A stretch of DNA of 64,000 bases from an uncultured Oscillospiraceae bacterium (GTDB lineage: Bacteria; Bacillota; Clostridia; Oscillospirales; Oscillospiraceae). This document shows, piece after piece, positions 9,297 to 16,768 of the stretch. Location of the stretch: the NCBI GenBank assembly GCA_947626845.1, contig CANQTW010000010.1, forward strand, positions 1 through 64,000. The letters run 5' to 3'. A program made the position numbers and the translations under genes. The notes below the pieces were generated by a model. That model saw only the letters and a list, made by a program, of their open reading frames with translations. It made no database searches and was not told the DNA's origin. The first letter of the stretch is position 1. Every line of letters starts with the position of its first letter.

Positions 9297-9485
9297 TGTT
9301 CGTACCTCCATTTTATTTTGTTGGGAGAACTCCGGCGGTGGGTGGCTATCTTTCACTTTTCGTGCGCCTCGTTGGGTCGCCTTACCGAATCCGTTTCCCA
9401 CGCTTACAAGCCGTTCTTGATGCTATCGTCCGCGCTTGCCGGTGCCTATTGCCGTTTTCTTTTGTTCTCCCCTCTTGATGATACC

Positions 9486-9514
9486 ATTATACACTTACAC
9501 AAGTGCAAAGTCAA
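9486..9514 (-). promoter_or_regulatory. Leftward promoter with RHH operator in its spacer
   Basis: Minus strand TTGACT (9509-9514), 17-bp spacer, TATAAT (9486-9491). The spacer is almost exactly filled by the palindrome-like ACACTTACACAAGTG (9491-9505). Confidence 0.75.
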
Positions 9515-9575
9515 TATGGCATTTTCAACAAAGTTGTGTAAGTGTATTTGTGCAAATTGTACACTTGTGTAAGTG
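9491..9575. promoter_or_regulatory. Three operator copies, ACACTTGTGTAAGTG type
   Basis: ACACTTACACAAGTG at 9491-9505, TTGTGTAAGTGTA at 9534-9546 and ACACTTGTGTAAGTG at 9561-9575. Two further copies lie after the regulator gene at 9908-9922 and 9937-9952. Confidence 0.7.
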
Positions 9576-9585
9576 CCGATAATGT
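9557..9585 (+). promoter_or_regulatory. Rightward promoter for the RHH gene
   Basis: TTGTAC (9557-9562), 17-bp spacer containing an operator copy, TAATGT (9580-9585). Confidence 0.55.
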
Positions 9586-9613
9586 GATATACTTGTGTTC
9601 GGAGGTGATAGGC

Positions 9614-9901
9614 ATGGCAGCAATGAGCGAAGCCAAGAAAAAAGCAAATAAAAAATGGAATGACGCGAACCTTAAAGACAGATATGATAGAATACAGTTG
9701 GTTGTACCCAGAGGCCAAAAAGACATTATTCAGGAACACGCAAAAAAACACGGGGTATCACTCAGCGCATATATACTGACATCCGTTAATGAGGCAATGG
9801 AGCGGGATATTCAAGCAATCCCCAAAAGTCCAGATGTAGCGATTATAGAACAATCACAAACCGAGGACGATGAAGACCTCAAGCTCCCCTGGCAGGAATA
9901 A
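9614..9901 (+). CDS. Ribbon-helix-helix (Arc/MetJ-type) regulator
   Basis: A 95-aa protein. The ATG at 9614 follows GGAGGTGATAGGC; the longer frame runs through the promoter. Residues about 25-60 (RIQLVVPRGQKDIIQEHAKK, then HGVSLSAYILTSVNEAM) fit a ribbon-helix-helix: one beta strand then two helices. The acidic C-terminus (TEDDEDLKLPWQE) is variable. It is surrounded by five copies of an ACACTTGTGTAAGTG-like site, two in promoter spacers, so it probably represses itself and the divergent operon. No toxin partner is adjacent. Confidence 0.82.
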   Translation: MAAMSEAKKKANKKWNDANLKDRYDRIQLVVPRGQKDIIQEHAKKHGVSLSAYILTSVNEAMERDIQAIPKSPDVAIIEQSQTEDDEDLKLPWQE

Positions 9902-9907
9902 CCACAA

Positions 9908-9952
9908 TGTTGTGTAAGCGTATCCACGAATACGGTACACTTATGCAAGTGT
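9908..9952. promoter_or_regulatory. Downstream pair of RHH operator copies
   Basis: TGTTGTGTAAGCGTA (9908-9922) and ACACTTATGCAAGTGT (9937-9952), degenerate copies of the site found in the divergent promoters. Confidence 0.5.
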
Positions 9953-10107
9953 AGATAATTAGGAAAGGGAAATAGACACTATTATTACAATTATTGGCAA
10001 ATAGGCTGGATTCTCCGAAAAGTAAGTTTTCTAAACCCTCAATTCAGGGGCGTTTACGAGGGCAAATTTGCTGATAAAATCTGAATTTTATTTGGGGTAA
10101 GAGTATT

Positions 10108-10392
10108 ATGAAGAATAACAAAAGCTCAGGAGACACGCCGCTCCTATTAGCTTTGCTTATGACGTTTGGACTGGCAAAGAGCGGGGAAAATAAGCAAACG
10201 GCAGCCAAAACGTCTAAAAGCGCCGTACCTCTTTGGGCATCTCTATTGGCTATTGCTCTTTGCGTTATTGCTTTCGCTGTAATTTTGAATATGGATATGA
10301 GCCGAGACGCAACAAAGCTCTTATGTGGGCTATTGCTTATTGGGGCGTCCATTGGCGGTTATCTTCTCATGGCAAACGCTCAACAGAAATAA
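10108..10392 (+). CDS. Small membrane protein
   Basis: A 94-aa protein with three hydrophobic stretches: about 12-20 (weak), 42-60 (LWASLLAIALCVIAFAVIL) and 70-88 (LLCGLLLIGASIGGYLLM). The ATG at 10108 follows GGGGTAAGAG. The last two segments form a helical hairpin. No family is recognised. It lies upstream of the structured RNA. Confidence 0.7.
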   Translation: MKNNKSSGDTPLLLALLMTFGLAKSGENKQTAAKTSKSAVPLWASLLAIALCVIAFAVILNMDMSRDATKLLCGLLLIGASIGGYLLMANAQQK

Positions 10393-10535
10393 CTGTGTCA
10401 ACGAAATCTTATAAGTTTCGTCAAAATGATACTTGACATATCAAACTTTTGACGGCAAATAGTAACTGATTTACTATATATTTCAGGAATCCAAAACTAT
10501 TTTGGAGATTGAGGTAATTATTTTGACTTTACCTC

Positions 10536-10564
10536 TTGACAGATTGACCAAAGTGTGGTATAAT
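10536..10564 (+). promoter_or_regulatory. Near-perfect sigma-A promoter of the structured RNA
   Basis: TTGACA (10536-10541), 17-bp spacer, TATAAT (10559-10564). A palindrome ATAGTAA/TTACTAT at 10459-10477 lies upstream and may be an XRE-type operator. Confidence 0.85.
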
Positions 10565-10570
10565 ACGCTC

Positions 10571-10872
10571 AACAATTAAATAATGCTGGCGCATTAGTGA
10601 AATAAACATCACGCGCCGTTAGTGCTTTAATCATTCGGTTTTACCGCAGACAAACAAGTGTTTATATGTGTCATATGCCTTAGTCAGTCGGGGACATATG
10701 AGCGTTGCTTAGGCAGCGTAGCTGATTGACCTCCGGGATGGTCTACCACCGGAGGAGACAAATTTAGAAGATACACGCCGGATAAATGGTGTGCAATGGT
10801 GATTAAGGGCTATCTAATCTTGAGATAGGTAAAGTTATACCTATTTCACGATTGGGTAGCCCTTTTCTTTGC
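10571..10872 (+). ncRNA. Structured RNA of about 300 nt, unassigned family
   Basis: Runs from a consensus promoter to an intrinsic terminator with no credible reading frame. Helices that can be drawn by eye: GGCGC/GCGCC (about 10588-10616), CGGT/ACCG (10636-10646), GUCAGUC/GAUUGAC enclosing GCGUUGC/GCAGCGU (10684-10729), CCUCCGG-GA-UGGU/ACCA-CCGGAGG (10730-10755), CACGCC/GGUGUG (10774-10793), and a terminator AAGGGCTA/TAGCCCTT with an inner ATAGGTA/TACCTAT. The terminator lies 12-30 bp before the ribosome site of the next gene, so the RNA may be a free small RNA, an attenuating leader, or both. No known riboswitch or ribozyme consensus was recognised. Confidence 0.65.
10805..10871 (+). terminator. 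Terminator/attenuator of the structured RNA
   Basis: AAGGGCTATCTAATC pairs with GATTGGGTAGCCCTT, with the inner hairpin ATAGGTA/TACCTAT and a T-rich tail, directly upstream of the gene at 10890. Confidence 0.8.
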
Positions 10873-10889
10873 TTTAAAGGAGGTGTATT

Positions 10890-11072
10890 ATGAAAATATT
10901 TAATCAACGACTTGCCGGATACCTTATGATGCAGGGCTTTAGGCTTGTAACAATCAAGCCAAACACTAAATCAAACCGGTACAATGTATTTGAGTTTGAA
11001 AATTCTGATAAACTCAATCAAACCATTAGAGAATACAAACAAAATAATAGAAATGAAAAGGAATTTAATTAA
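10890..11072 (+). CDS. DUF5659-type small protein
   Basis: A 60-aa protein starting MKIFNQRLAGYLMMQGFRLV with the spaced N-V-FEF-S-L pattern of DUF5659 (from memory of the family). The ATG follows AAAGGAGGTG. Its stop overlaps the HNH gene start (TAATG), so the two are translationally coupled. Proteins of this kind occur on Firmicute elements and phages; their function is unknown. Confidence 0.75.
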   Translation: MKIFNQRLAGYLMMQGFRLVTIKPNTKSNRYNVFEFENSDKLNQTIREYKQNNRNEKEFN

Positions 11073-11734
11073 TGAATAACGATGACGCTATTACAATCAA
11101 TAATGCAGCAAAAATAATGGGCAAAAGTATAAGCTCAATAAGATATTATCTCCACAACAACTTGCTTTCTGGCTTTAAGCCGGAAGGTAAAGGGTTCAGG
11201 GTATATTTAAAGGACGTTCTCAATCTCAAAAAGTGGCTTGATAATCCTATTCAAGAGCCAACAGGCAAGATTAATTTATGGCGTGGTGAAGTATTAAAAA
11301 TATGGGATGGCGGGGGAAATCCTGACCTTTGGACGAGTCAATTATATGGTGTCTCAAATTTTGGAAGAGTCTTTAACTTGACCAAGCGCACGAAGTTGAA
11401 ACAGCACCCCGCAGACCATGGGTATATGCAAGTCTCATTAGCACGAGGGCACACCGGCGATATAATATCCATGCGCGTCCACAGAATGGTTGCTACAATG
11501 TTTTGCAATAATTGTAAAAACAAGGTGGAAGTACACCATATCGACGGTGACAAAGACAACAACAGAGCCAATAATCTATTGTGGGTGACGAAAAAGCAAC
11601 ACGGCAGACTTGATTCCATGTTATACCAAATCAAAAAAGACCCCTCTGACATCGACCTCCAACAAAAATATAGCCGATTGATTGATAGGATACGGAATGA
11701 AAATTACTTTAATGTTAGAGAGTGGGAACCATGA
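11072..11734 (+). CDS. HNH endonuclease with HTH and NUMOD4-like region
   Basis: A 220-aa putative nuclease. Residues about 1-58 form a MerR/excisionase-like helix-turn-helix (AITINNAAKIMGKSISSIRY, then a wing ending LNLKKWL). Residues about 85-130 resemble NUMOD4 (WTSQLYGVSNFGRVFN). The HNH core is at about 150-180 (VEVHHIDGDKDNNRANNL, then WVTKKQHGR), with the His pair and Asn-rich turn present. Related proteins are homing endonucleases or phage nucleases. It sits downstream of the structured RNA and overlaps the replication-type gene by ATGA. Confidence 0.85.
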   Translation: MNNDDAITINNAAKIMGKSISSIRYYLHNNLLSGFKPEGKGFRVYLKDVLNLKKWLDNPIQEPTGKINLWRGEVLKIWDGGGNPDLWTSQLYGVSNFGRVFNLTKRTKLKQHPADHGYMQVSLARGHTGDIISMRVHRMVATMFCNNCKNKVEVHHIDGDKDNNRANNLLWVTKKQHGRLDSMLYQIKKDPSDIDLQQKYSRLIDRIRNENYFNVREWEP

Positions 11735-12693
11735 GCCAAGATAAGTCAATGAGGCTAAACCCGGAACGCTACGAATACCATGATGGATATTGTGTTGACA
11801 GGAAAACAGGGGAGCGCATAGAGACAGCACAAATCACAGCGCCTATTGGCTCCACTCATCGGACTCCCGCTCAACAAGAAGCATACAAAAAGATACAATC
11901 CATAAAAAATTATCAGGAAAAGCGCCGGAGCAACAACAAAGAATTAGGCCCCTTCTATTTTGCTACGCGCCAAAACCATCTCGGAGCTTTAAGCCCTGAG
12001 ACGGCAGCACGGCTAATTTATTTGTGTACATATTTGGGATTTGATAATTATTTCTGGAGAAATAAATCAAAAAAGCTGAAAAAAGCTGATTTAAAATCAC
12101 TTTTGAAGGTATCAGATGGAACGGTTTTTAAGTTTTGGAAAGAGGTTAACCCGCTCTATTTAACTGAGGATGAGGAAGGTTATTTGAGGCTGAACAGTCC
12201 AGATATTGTGCGTGGCCTTATTCGTAACAACAATATATCGTATCAGAGGTTTTTTTCTAAGTTTGTGCGCAAGATTTACGAAGAGACATCCAGCACAAAA
12301 CATAAGCACCTTGGTTATATTTTTCAGATTTTGCCTTTTGTGAGTCTGGAATACAATATATTATGTTGGAACCCGGAGGAAGAAAATCTCGAAGAAATCA
12401 ACGCTTTATCCATAAAGGATTTTTGCGAATTAATCAACTTTGATGCAAGTAATCCAAAACGGCTCATGGACAGGTATAATCAGATAACATTTAACCACAA
12501 TGGGCATCGTGAATATTTCCTGTCTTATGTCTTTAATAGCTCAGAGCGGGGAGCGGGCAAGATGTTCGTTAATCCCAAAATCTTCTATGCCGGAAAGGAT
12601 TACAAACGGGTGGAGATATTGGGAGCATTTACCAAAGAAGACGAAAAGGAAAAGAAATTTGCTGAATATCTTGAATCTCGGAATTTGGCCTAA
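11731..12693 (+). CDS. Putative replication initiator-type or regulatory protein
   Basis: A 320-aa protein. The ATG at 11731 overlaps the HNH stop (ATGA); an upstream GTG at 11722 is possible. The middle part (LSPETAARLIYLCTYLGFDN, then LKSLLKVSDGTVFKFWKEV) looks like a winged-helix domain of the kind in plasmid and phage replication initiators and element regulators. A second such unit may follow (LSIKDFCELINFD...RLMDRYNQI). The C-terminus is charged. No helicase or relaxase motif is present. The replication role is inferred from layout and neighbours. Confidence 0.6.
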   Translation: MSQDKSMRLNPERYEYHDGYCVDRKTGERIETAQITAPIGSTHRTPAQQEAYKKIQSIKNYQEKRRSNNKELGPFYFATRQNHLGALSPETAARLIYLCTYLGFDNYFWRNKSKKLKKADLKSLLKVSDGTVFKFWKEVNPLYLTEDEEGYLRLNSPDIVRGLIRNNNISYQRFFSKFVRKIYEETSSTKHKHLGYIFQILPFVSLEYNILCWNPEEENLEEINALSIKDFCELINFDASNPKRLMDRYNQITFNHNGHREYFLSYVFNSSERGAGKMFVNPKIFYAGKDYKRVEILGAFTKEDEKEKKFAEYLESRNLA

Positions 12694-13139
12694 AATCAGC
12701 CGTAACCACTCCTAAATTGAGGTCTTACGGGCTTCAAACATGATATATGCTTGCTGAATATCTTGAATGCAGAAAAAACGTGAAAACCATTGGGGCAGTA
12801 AGAGTTTCGGGATTTTGAGTCGTTTTTTCCTTCTATTCTTATAGAACTAAATATTGAATGGGCTTATGGTTTTACGAAAGTGGAACCATAAGGCCAGTTG
12901 AGATGAAGATGACATACGAACCATGAGGAAAATAAAAATATAATCATGCAATTTTTCATAAGCGTTAGCGTTGAAAAATGCGGCAGCCCGCCAGGGCGAT
13001 ATAAGAAAACATCCGTGTATTCCTGACGCGCTACGCTTGCCACATCTCATATCTGCGTTAGCCTTTTTGAAATCAGTACATAAACAATATGATGCAGATA
13101 TTCGATGATAATATTATAAAAACTATTAGGAGAAACAAC
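12694..13139. other. 446-bp intergenic region, recombination scars, no credible gene
   Basis: Contains an 18-bp direct repeat of the end of the preceding gene (TTGCTGAATATCTTGAAT at 12659-12676 and 12751-12768) and TTTGAAATCAGTACA at 13066-13080, which recurs after the radical SAM gene. Reading frames of 22-26 codons exist but lack ribosome sites. GC rises locally around 12960-13040, unlike the neighbouring AT-rich genes. Confidence 0.6.
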
Positions 13140-14399
13140 ATGAAATTTGATTACTATATGTCTTGTTTAACCATTGAGATAACAAGACGATGCAATAAAC
13201 ATTGTCTATTTTGTGCAAAGGGAGACGCGCAGAATTTAGATATAACGAAAAAAATAATAGATAAAACACTCAGTGAAGTTAAAGGATGCTTTATTAATAC
13301 ATTGAGAATATCAGGTGGCGAACCTTTACTAAGGCCAGATATTATTTGTTATTTGCTTAATCAAATAATTGAAAAGCATATTATTGTCAATGATGTAGTC
13401 ATGTTTACCAATGGACATTTTACCGGTGATTCTGAGTTGGCTAATTGCATTTGTACGTTTTTGAATTATCTGCGCCAAATCGAGTCAGAGGCGGGAACTA
13501 TTATGCGATGGTCTAACTTTAACTTCACTTCAAAATACAGCAGTATTGCCGCTAAATTTGCCATTATAATTAGCGATGTTGGGAAGGGCCGAAATGTTAG
13601 TCCAGATATGGTAAATGACCTTATTACTTATTATTCCGAAAAAATACAAGATGATGCTTTTTACATAATGAAACAGAGCGAAGATTTTAAGAGCATGGGT
13701 CAAATAACCCTTGAAGGAAACGCAAAGCGAAATTATAAGGACTTGATTGGCGATTCAGTTTATATAAATCAAATCAAAATTTTGAATAACAATTATTGCT
13801 TTGTGACTAATTCTGCAAACAATCCGCACCAACCATTTTTTCATAATACATATTTTGTAATGAAAACCTTAACAGTTTCTGCAAACGGCAATGTATTTCC
13901 TGGCTGTTCGATGTCTTATGTTCGTGTAGATAATAAACCAATGTTTAATATTCTCGATTGCAATAAGAATTTTTTTGAAAAAGTTGATACATTTTGCTGG
14001 AATAATCCAATTTGCGACATGGCAATGTCTAAACGTAACACATTTGCGGCAATGGAGTTTTGCCGAAAAAAGGGCATAAAAATAAAAAACATGACAAAAC
14101 AGGATTATATACTTTTTCAAATGTTGGATGACTTAATAAATCAATACGAAACGATTGCAAGAGATATTCACCCTATGTTACCATACCTGAATCATGCAGA
14201 GATAGATGGCGTAGCGATTGCGATTTTAGTAAACAATCTTTATGAAAAGAAAATCCCAAAAGAGTATATAGATTTTTTCCTCAAAGAATGTACTGATTTC
14301 GGACCTGAAAATATACCCCTTGTTACGCCTGAATGGTGCAGAGGATTTATATTATCATATGTCGAAAAAAATAAAGAGTTGGCACATAAGGCGCAATAA
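13140..14399 (+). CDS. Radical SAM protein with SPASM/Twitch-like C-terminal cysteines
   Basis: A 419-aa AT-rich cargo gene. The ATG at 13140 follows AGGAG. The cluster motif CNKHCLFC (Cys18, 22, 25) binds the SAM-cleaving 4Fe-4S cluster, and SGGEPLL follows at about residue 60. Residues about 245-320 show the SPASM/Twitch layout NGNVFPGCS...C...FCWNNPIC...FC, which usually holds auxiliary clusters. Such enzymes modify peptides or proteins, or mature other enzymes. The last 90 residues are a helical domain. No precursor peptide gene is visible within 450 bp on either side. It is flanked by a 15-bp direct repeat (13066, 14412), which suggests capture as a unit. Confidence 0.85.
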   Translation: MKFDYYMSCLTIEITRRCNKHCLFCAKGDAQNLDITKKIIDKTLSEVKGCFINTLRISGGEPLLRPDIICYLLNQIIEKHIIVNDVVMFTNGHFTGDSELANCICTFLNYLRQIESEAGTIMRWSNFNFTSKYSSIAAKFAIIISDVGKGRNVSPDMVNDLITYYSEKIQDDAFYIMKQSEDFKSMGQITLEGNAKRNYKDLIGDSVYINQIKILNNNYCFVTNSANNPHQPFFHNTYFVMKTLTVSANGNVFPGCSMSYVRVDNKPMFNILDCNKNFFEKVDTFCWNNPICDMAMSKRNTFAAMEFCRKKGIKIKNMTKQDYILFQMLDDLINQYETIARDIHPMLPYLNHAEIDGVAIAILVNNLYEKKIPKEYIDFFLKECTDFGPENIPLVTPEWCRGFILSYVEKNKELAHKAQ

Positions 14400-14411
14400 A
14401 CGTTATCGGAG

Positions 14412-14561
14412 TTTGAAATCGGTACAAGTTTATAATCCCCAATTTATGAGCGTTTAATTGGCAAAAATTCTTGAAAAAAAGCTAAATCGGTAAAATAATC
14501 GGTAAGGCTCCAATTAGGGGCAGTTATAGCTATTTTTGATAATAATAATGGGGAATCGGTA
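14412..14561. repeat. AATCGGTA iteron cluster
   Basis: Four exact copies of AATCGGTA at 14417-14424, 14485-14492, 14497-14504 and 14554-14561. Two related CCAATT...GGGGC motifs lie at 14437-14465 and 14508-14530, in the gap before the recombinase module. This fills the 14400-14611 interval; no gene is seen there. Confidence 0.65.
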
Positions 14562-14611
14562 CACGATATTTTTTGAGTTTAGAGTGAAAAATGATAGGAA
14601 ATTTATAGTAT

Positions 14612-14776
14612 ATGAGAGAGCGCAACAAAGATGAAGAATTGAAATATGCAGCACTGAAATTGATAGAAAATCTATATGAAAAGGGCTTAATTGAAAAGCA
14701 TATATTTCAAAATATATTGAAAGAGTATGGTCAAAAACTTGACTTTCTCCCTTCTAAGAGGTATAATATAGCGTAA
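14612..14776 (+). CDS. Small protein preceding the serine recombinase (SHOCT-like)
   Basis: A 54-aa reading frame: starts MRERNKDEELKYAALKLIEN, ends LPSKRYNIA. It has predicted helices and a G-L-I-x-K-x-I-F pattern resembling the short SHOCT-like proteins commonly found directly upstream of large serine recombinases in Clostridia elements (from memory of such elements). It ends 26 bp before the recombinase ATG, so cotranscription is likely. It could be a recombination directionality or accessory factor; unproven. Confidence 0.65.
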   Translation: MRERNKDEELKYAALKLIENLYEKGLIEKHIFQNILKEYGQKLDFLPSKRYNIA

Positions 14777-14802
14777 CGAAGTTAGGAAATAAAGGGGGAA
14801 TA

Positions 14803-16569
14803 ATGGCTATGACTGATAAGAATAGGAAAGTTGTGATTTATGCGCGGGTGTCCACAGAGCATGAAGCGCAGCTTTCCGCCCTTGAAAACCAAAAGGATTG
14901 GTATGGGCCTATCCTGTCTATGCACCCGGAATGGCAAGTTGTTAGAATGTACGTTGATGAGGGCATCACGGGAACATCGGCGAAAAAGCGGCCTAACTTT
15001 ATGCAAATGATTGAGGACGCAGACAGCGGGGAATTTAATCTTATCCTCACAAGGGAAGTATCAAGATTTGCCCGTAACACGGTTGATACCCTTACATACA
15101 CACGACAGCTTAAGGCAAAGGGCGTTGAGGTCTACTTCATCACTGACAACATAAGAACCTTTGACGGGGATGGCGAATTGCGATTGACGATAATGGCAAC
15201 ATTGGCGCAGGATGAGAGCCGCAAAACCTCCATTCGGGTCAAGAGCGGGCAGCAAACCAGCATGGAGAAAGGCGTTTATTATGGCAATGGGAACATATTG
15301 GGATACGATAGGAGAGGCAAAGAGTATGTAATCAATCCAGAACAGGCAAAAACTGTACGGATGATTTATGATTGGTACTTGGACGGCGTTGGCATTCGCT
15401 CCATACAGTTTCAACTTGAACAAGCCGGACGGCTTACGGCTATGGGAAATGCAAATTGGCACATGGCTAATATTGCTAAAATCTTGAAAAATCCATTCTA
15501 TTGTGGCATTTTGAAATATCATAAGCAGTGGACGCCAGACTTCCTGGAGCAAAAGAAAATAAATAATATCGGGGATATGGACTTTACCGTTGTGCGTGGT
15601 AATCATGAGCCTATTGTAACAGAGGAGGAATTTGACGCTGTGCAAGCCCTTATTGAGAGTAGACACAGAGAGCAAAAAAACAACCCCGCAGGGAAAAAGC
15701 GCGTATTTGGGGAACGTCCACCTTCTGATGTTTGGACAGAGCTTTTAATATGCCAGTGTGGGCATAGATTTAATCGGAAGGTGTGGCATCGGACAGACAC
15801 AGAAATCCAGTATGGTTATCAATGCTACAGCTCAATTCGGAGCGGGACGGTAAAGACCCGGCAAAATAAAGGCCTACCACTGGATGGCGTTTGTACAGTG
15901 CCCATGATTGCCGGTTGGAAATTGCAAATGATGGCAAAACACATATTCCGAGAATACTTACAGGACACAAATAGGGTTTTGGCGTTGGCTGAGTCCATGC
16001 TGTCAAAACACATTGATGACCCTAAGCCAACAGAGGATAACACGAGGATTGTTGAACAAAAGAAGATGGAGCGGGAGAAGTTAACCAGCAGACTCCATAA
16101 TTTGGTTGAAATGCGGGCAGACGGTGAAATCACAAGGGATATGTTTTTGGCAAAGAAAAGCGAAATAGAAAAGCGCCTTGGAGAGATAGAAACAGAGTTA
16201 ACCGCCTTGGAGCCGGAAGAGAATGACCTGGAGGATGAGATTGGGCATGAAGAAAAAATAACCATTCTCAGGTATTACTTGGAGCAATCCGTAAAACCAA
16301 CGGGCACAGGCGACTTGGAAGAGAATGTAATCAGAGCGTTTGTAAAAAAGATTGTTGTACATGAAGACTCTTTTGATTGGTATTTAAGGTTTAGCCCGGA
16401 CGATGACCCGGAGCGCGTCACGGTGAACGGCAAACGCAAACAGAACGCCTCAATTTCCTCCGTTTGCTCATCCCAACACAGGCCGCCATCAAGGGCTGAG
16501 ATACAATTTCGTTTACAAAAGGGTACGCGCAAGCGTACCCTTTTGTTGTGGGCACCCTGTCAGAGCTGA
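14803..16569 (+). CDS. Large serine recombinase (integrase), C-terminus altered by integration
   Basis: A 588-aa integrase in its integrated form. The ATG at 14803 follows AAAGGGGG. Resolvase domain with catalytic Ser17 (YARVSTEH), TREVSRFARN and the Recombinase domain (LGYDRRGKEYVINPEQA) at about 170-275, then a zinc ribbon (CQCGHRF...CYS, about 315-350) and a coiled coil (about 400-490). From codon 561 onward the frame runs through attR into host DNA: the last 28 residues come from the displaced ppdK end and its terminator. In the circle the frame would instead join the 48-codon tail at 1532-1678. The AGG codon is in the same phase at both ends. Confidence 0.95.
   Translation: MAMTDKNRKVVIYARVSTEHEAQLSALENQKDWYGPILSMHPEWQVVRMYVDEGITGTSAKKRPNFMQMIEDADSGEFNLILTREVSRFARNTVDTLTYTRQLKAKGVEVYFITDNIRTFDGDGELRLTIMATLAQDESRKTSIRVKSGQQTSMEKGVYYGNGNILGYDRRGKEYVINPEQAKTVRMIYDWYLDGVGIRSIQFQLEQAGRLTAMGNANWHMANIAKILKNPFYCGILKYHKQWTPDFLEQKKINNIGDMDFTVVRGNHEPIVTEEEFDAVQALIESRHREQKNNPAGKKRVFGERPPSDVWTELLICQCGHRFNRKVWHRTDTEIQYGYQCYSSIRSGTVKTRQNKGLPLDGVCTVPMIAGWKLQMMAKHIFREYLQDTNRVLALAESMLSKHIDDPKPTEDNTRIVEQKKMEREKLTSRLHNLVEMRADGEITRDMFLAKKSEIEKRLGEIETELTALEPEENDLEDEIGHEEKITILRYYLEQSVKPTGTGDLEENVIRAFVKKIVVHEDSFDWYLRFSPDDDPERVTVNGKRKQNASISSVCSSQHRPPSRAEIQFRLQKGTRKRTLLLWAPCQS
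16479..16483. repeat. attR core CAGGC
   Basis: Right attachment core inside the recombinase frame. Host sequence from here reads QAAIKG-stop in the ppdK phase (stop TGA at 16497-16499), a natural end for PPDK. Confidence 0.75.
16484..16499 (+). pseudogene. Displaced native 3' end of ppdK
   Basis: From the CAGGC core the ppdK phase gives AAIKG and a stop. Fused to the host side of attL it yields an uninterrupted PPDK ending RLAAAQAAIKG. It is now out of use unless the element excises. Confidence 0.75.
16517..16545 (+). terminator. Native ppdK terminator, now inside the recombinase frame
   Basis: AAAAGGGTACGC-GCAA-GCGTACCCTTTT, a perfect stem with a T tail. It may stop or attenuate transcripts at the recombinase 3' end. 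Confidence 0.8.
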
Positions 16570-16570
16570 C

Positions 16571-16690
16571 TGGGGCCCCCGCAAAATCGTAGATTTTGTG
16601 GGGAGAGGACGAACGGCGCCTGCGCCTGAGGGTGAATACCTGGAACCCGAAGTTAAGCGGCGCCGATGAGGACGTGCGTACCCTTTTGCT
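16571..16690 (+). repeat. Interspersed hairpin repeat, copy with 5S-like segment
   Basis: GGGGCCCCCGC-AAAATC/GATTTT-GTGGGGAGAGG hairpin of the interspersed family. It lies between direct repeats GCGTACCCTTTTG (16533-16545 and 16676-16688). The 3' part contains CCCGAAGTTAAGC and GCGCCGATGA, resembling 5S rRNA. Confidence 0.6.
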
Positions 16691-16768
16691 TAGCCCTTTT
16701 TTCCTTGTATTTTCCTTTGAAAAGTGGTACTATTCAATAAAGCTTATTGCTTATTGGGAGGCGTGGGT

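Noticed and set aside
9614-9901. Antitoxin of a toxin-antitoxin pair
   Set aside because: The RHH protein has no adjacent toxin-like gene; the operator layout fits a plain regulator better.
10571-10872. Group I intron or HEARO/omega-type guide RNA
   Set aside because: No convincing P7/P3 core sequences, no exon context, and the HNH protein lacks the RuvC or IsrB-like parts expected for such systems.
12767-13060. Short peptides of 22-26 codons as radical SAM precursors
   Set aside because: None has a ribosome-binding site, a leader-like start or a repeated core motif.
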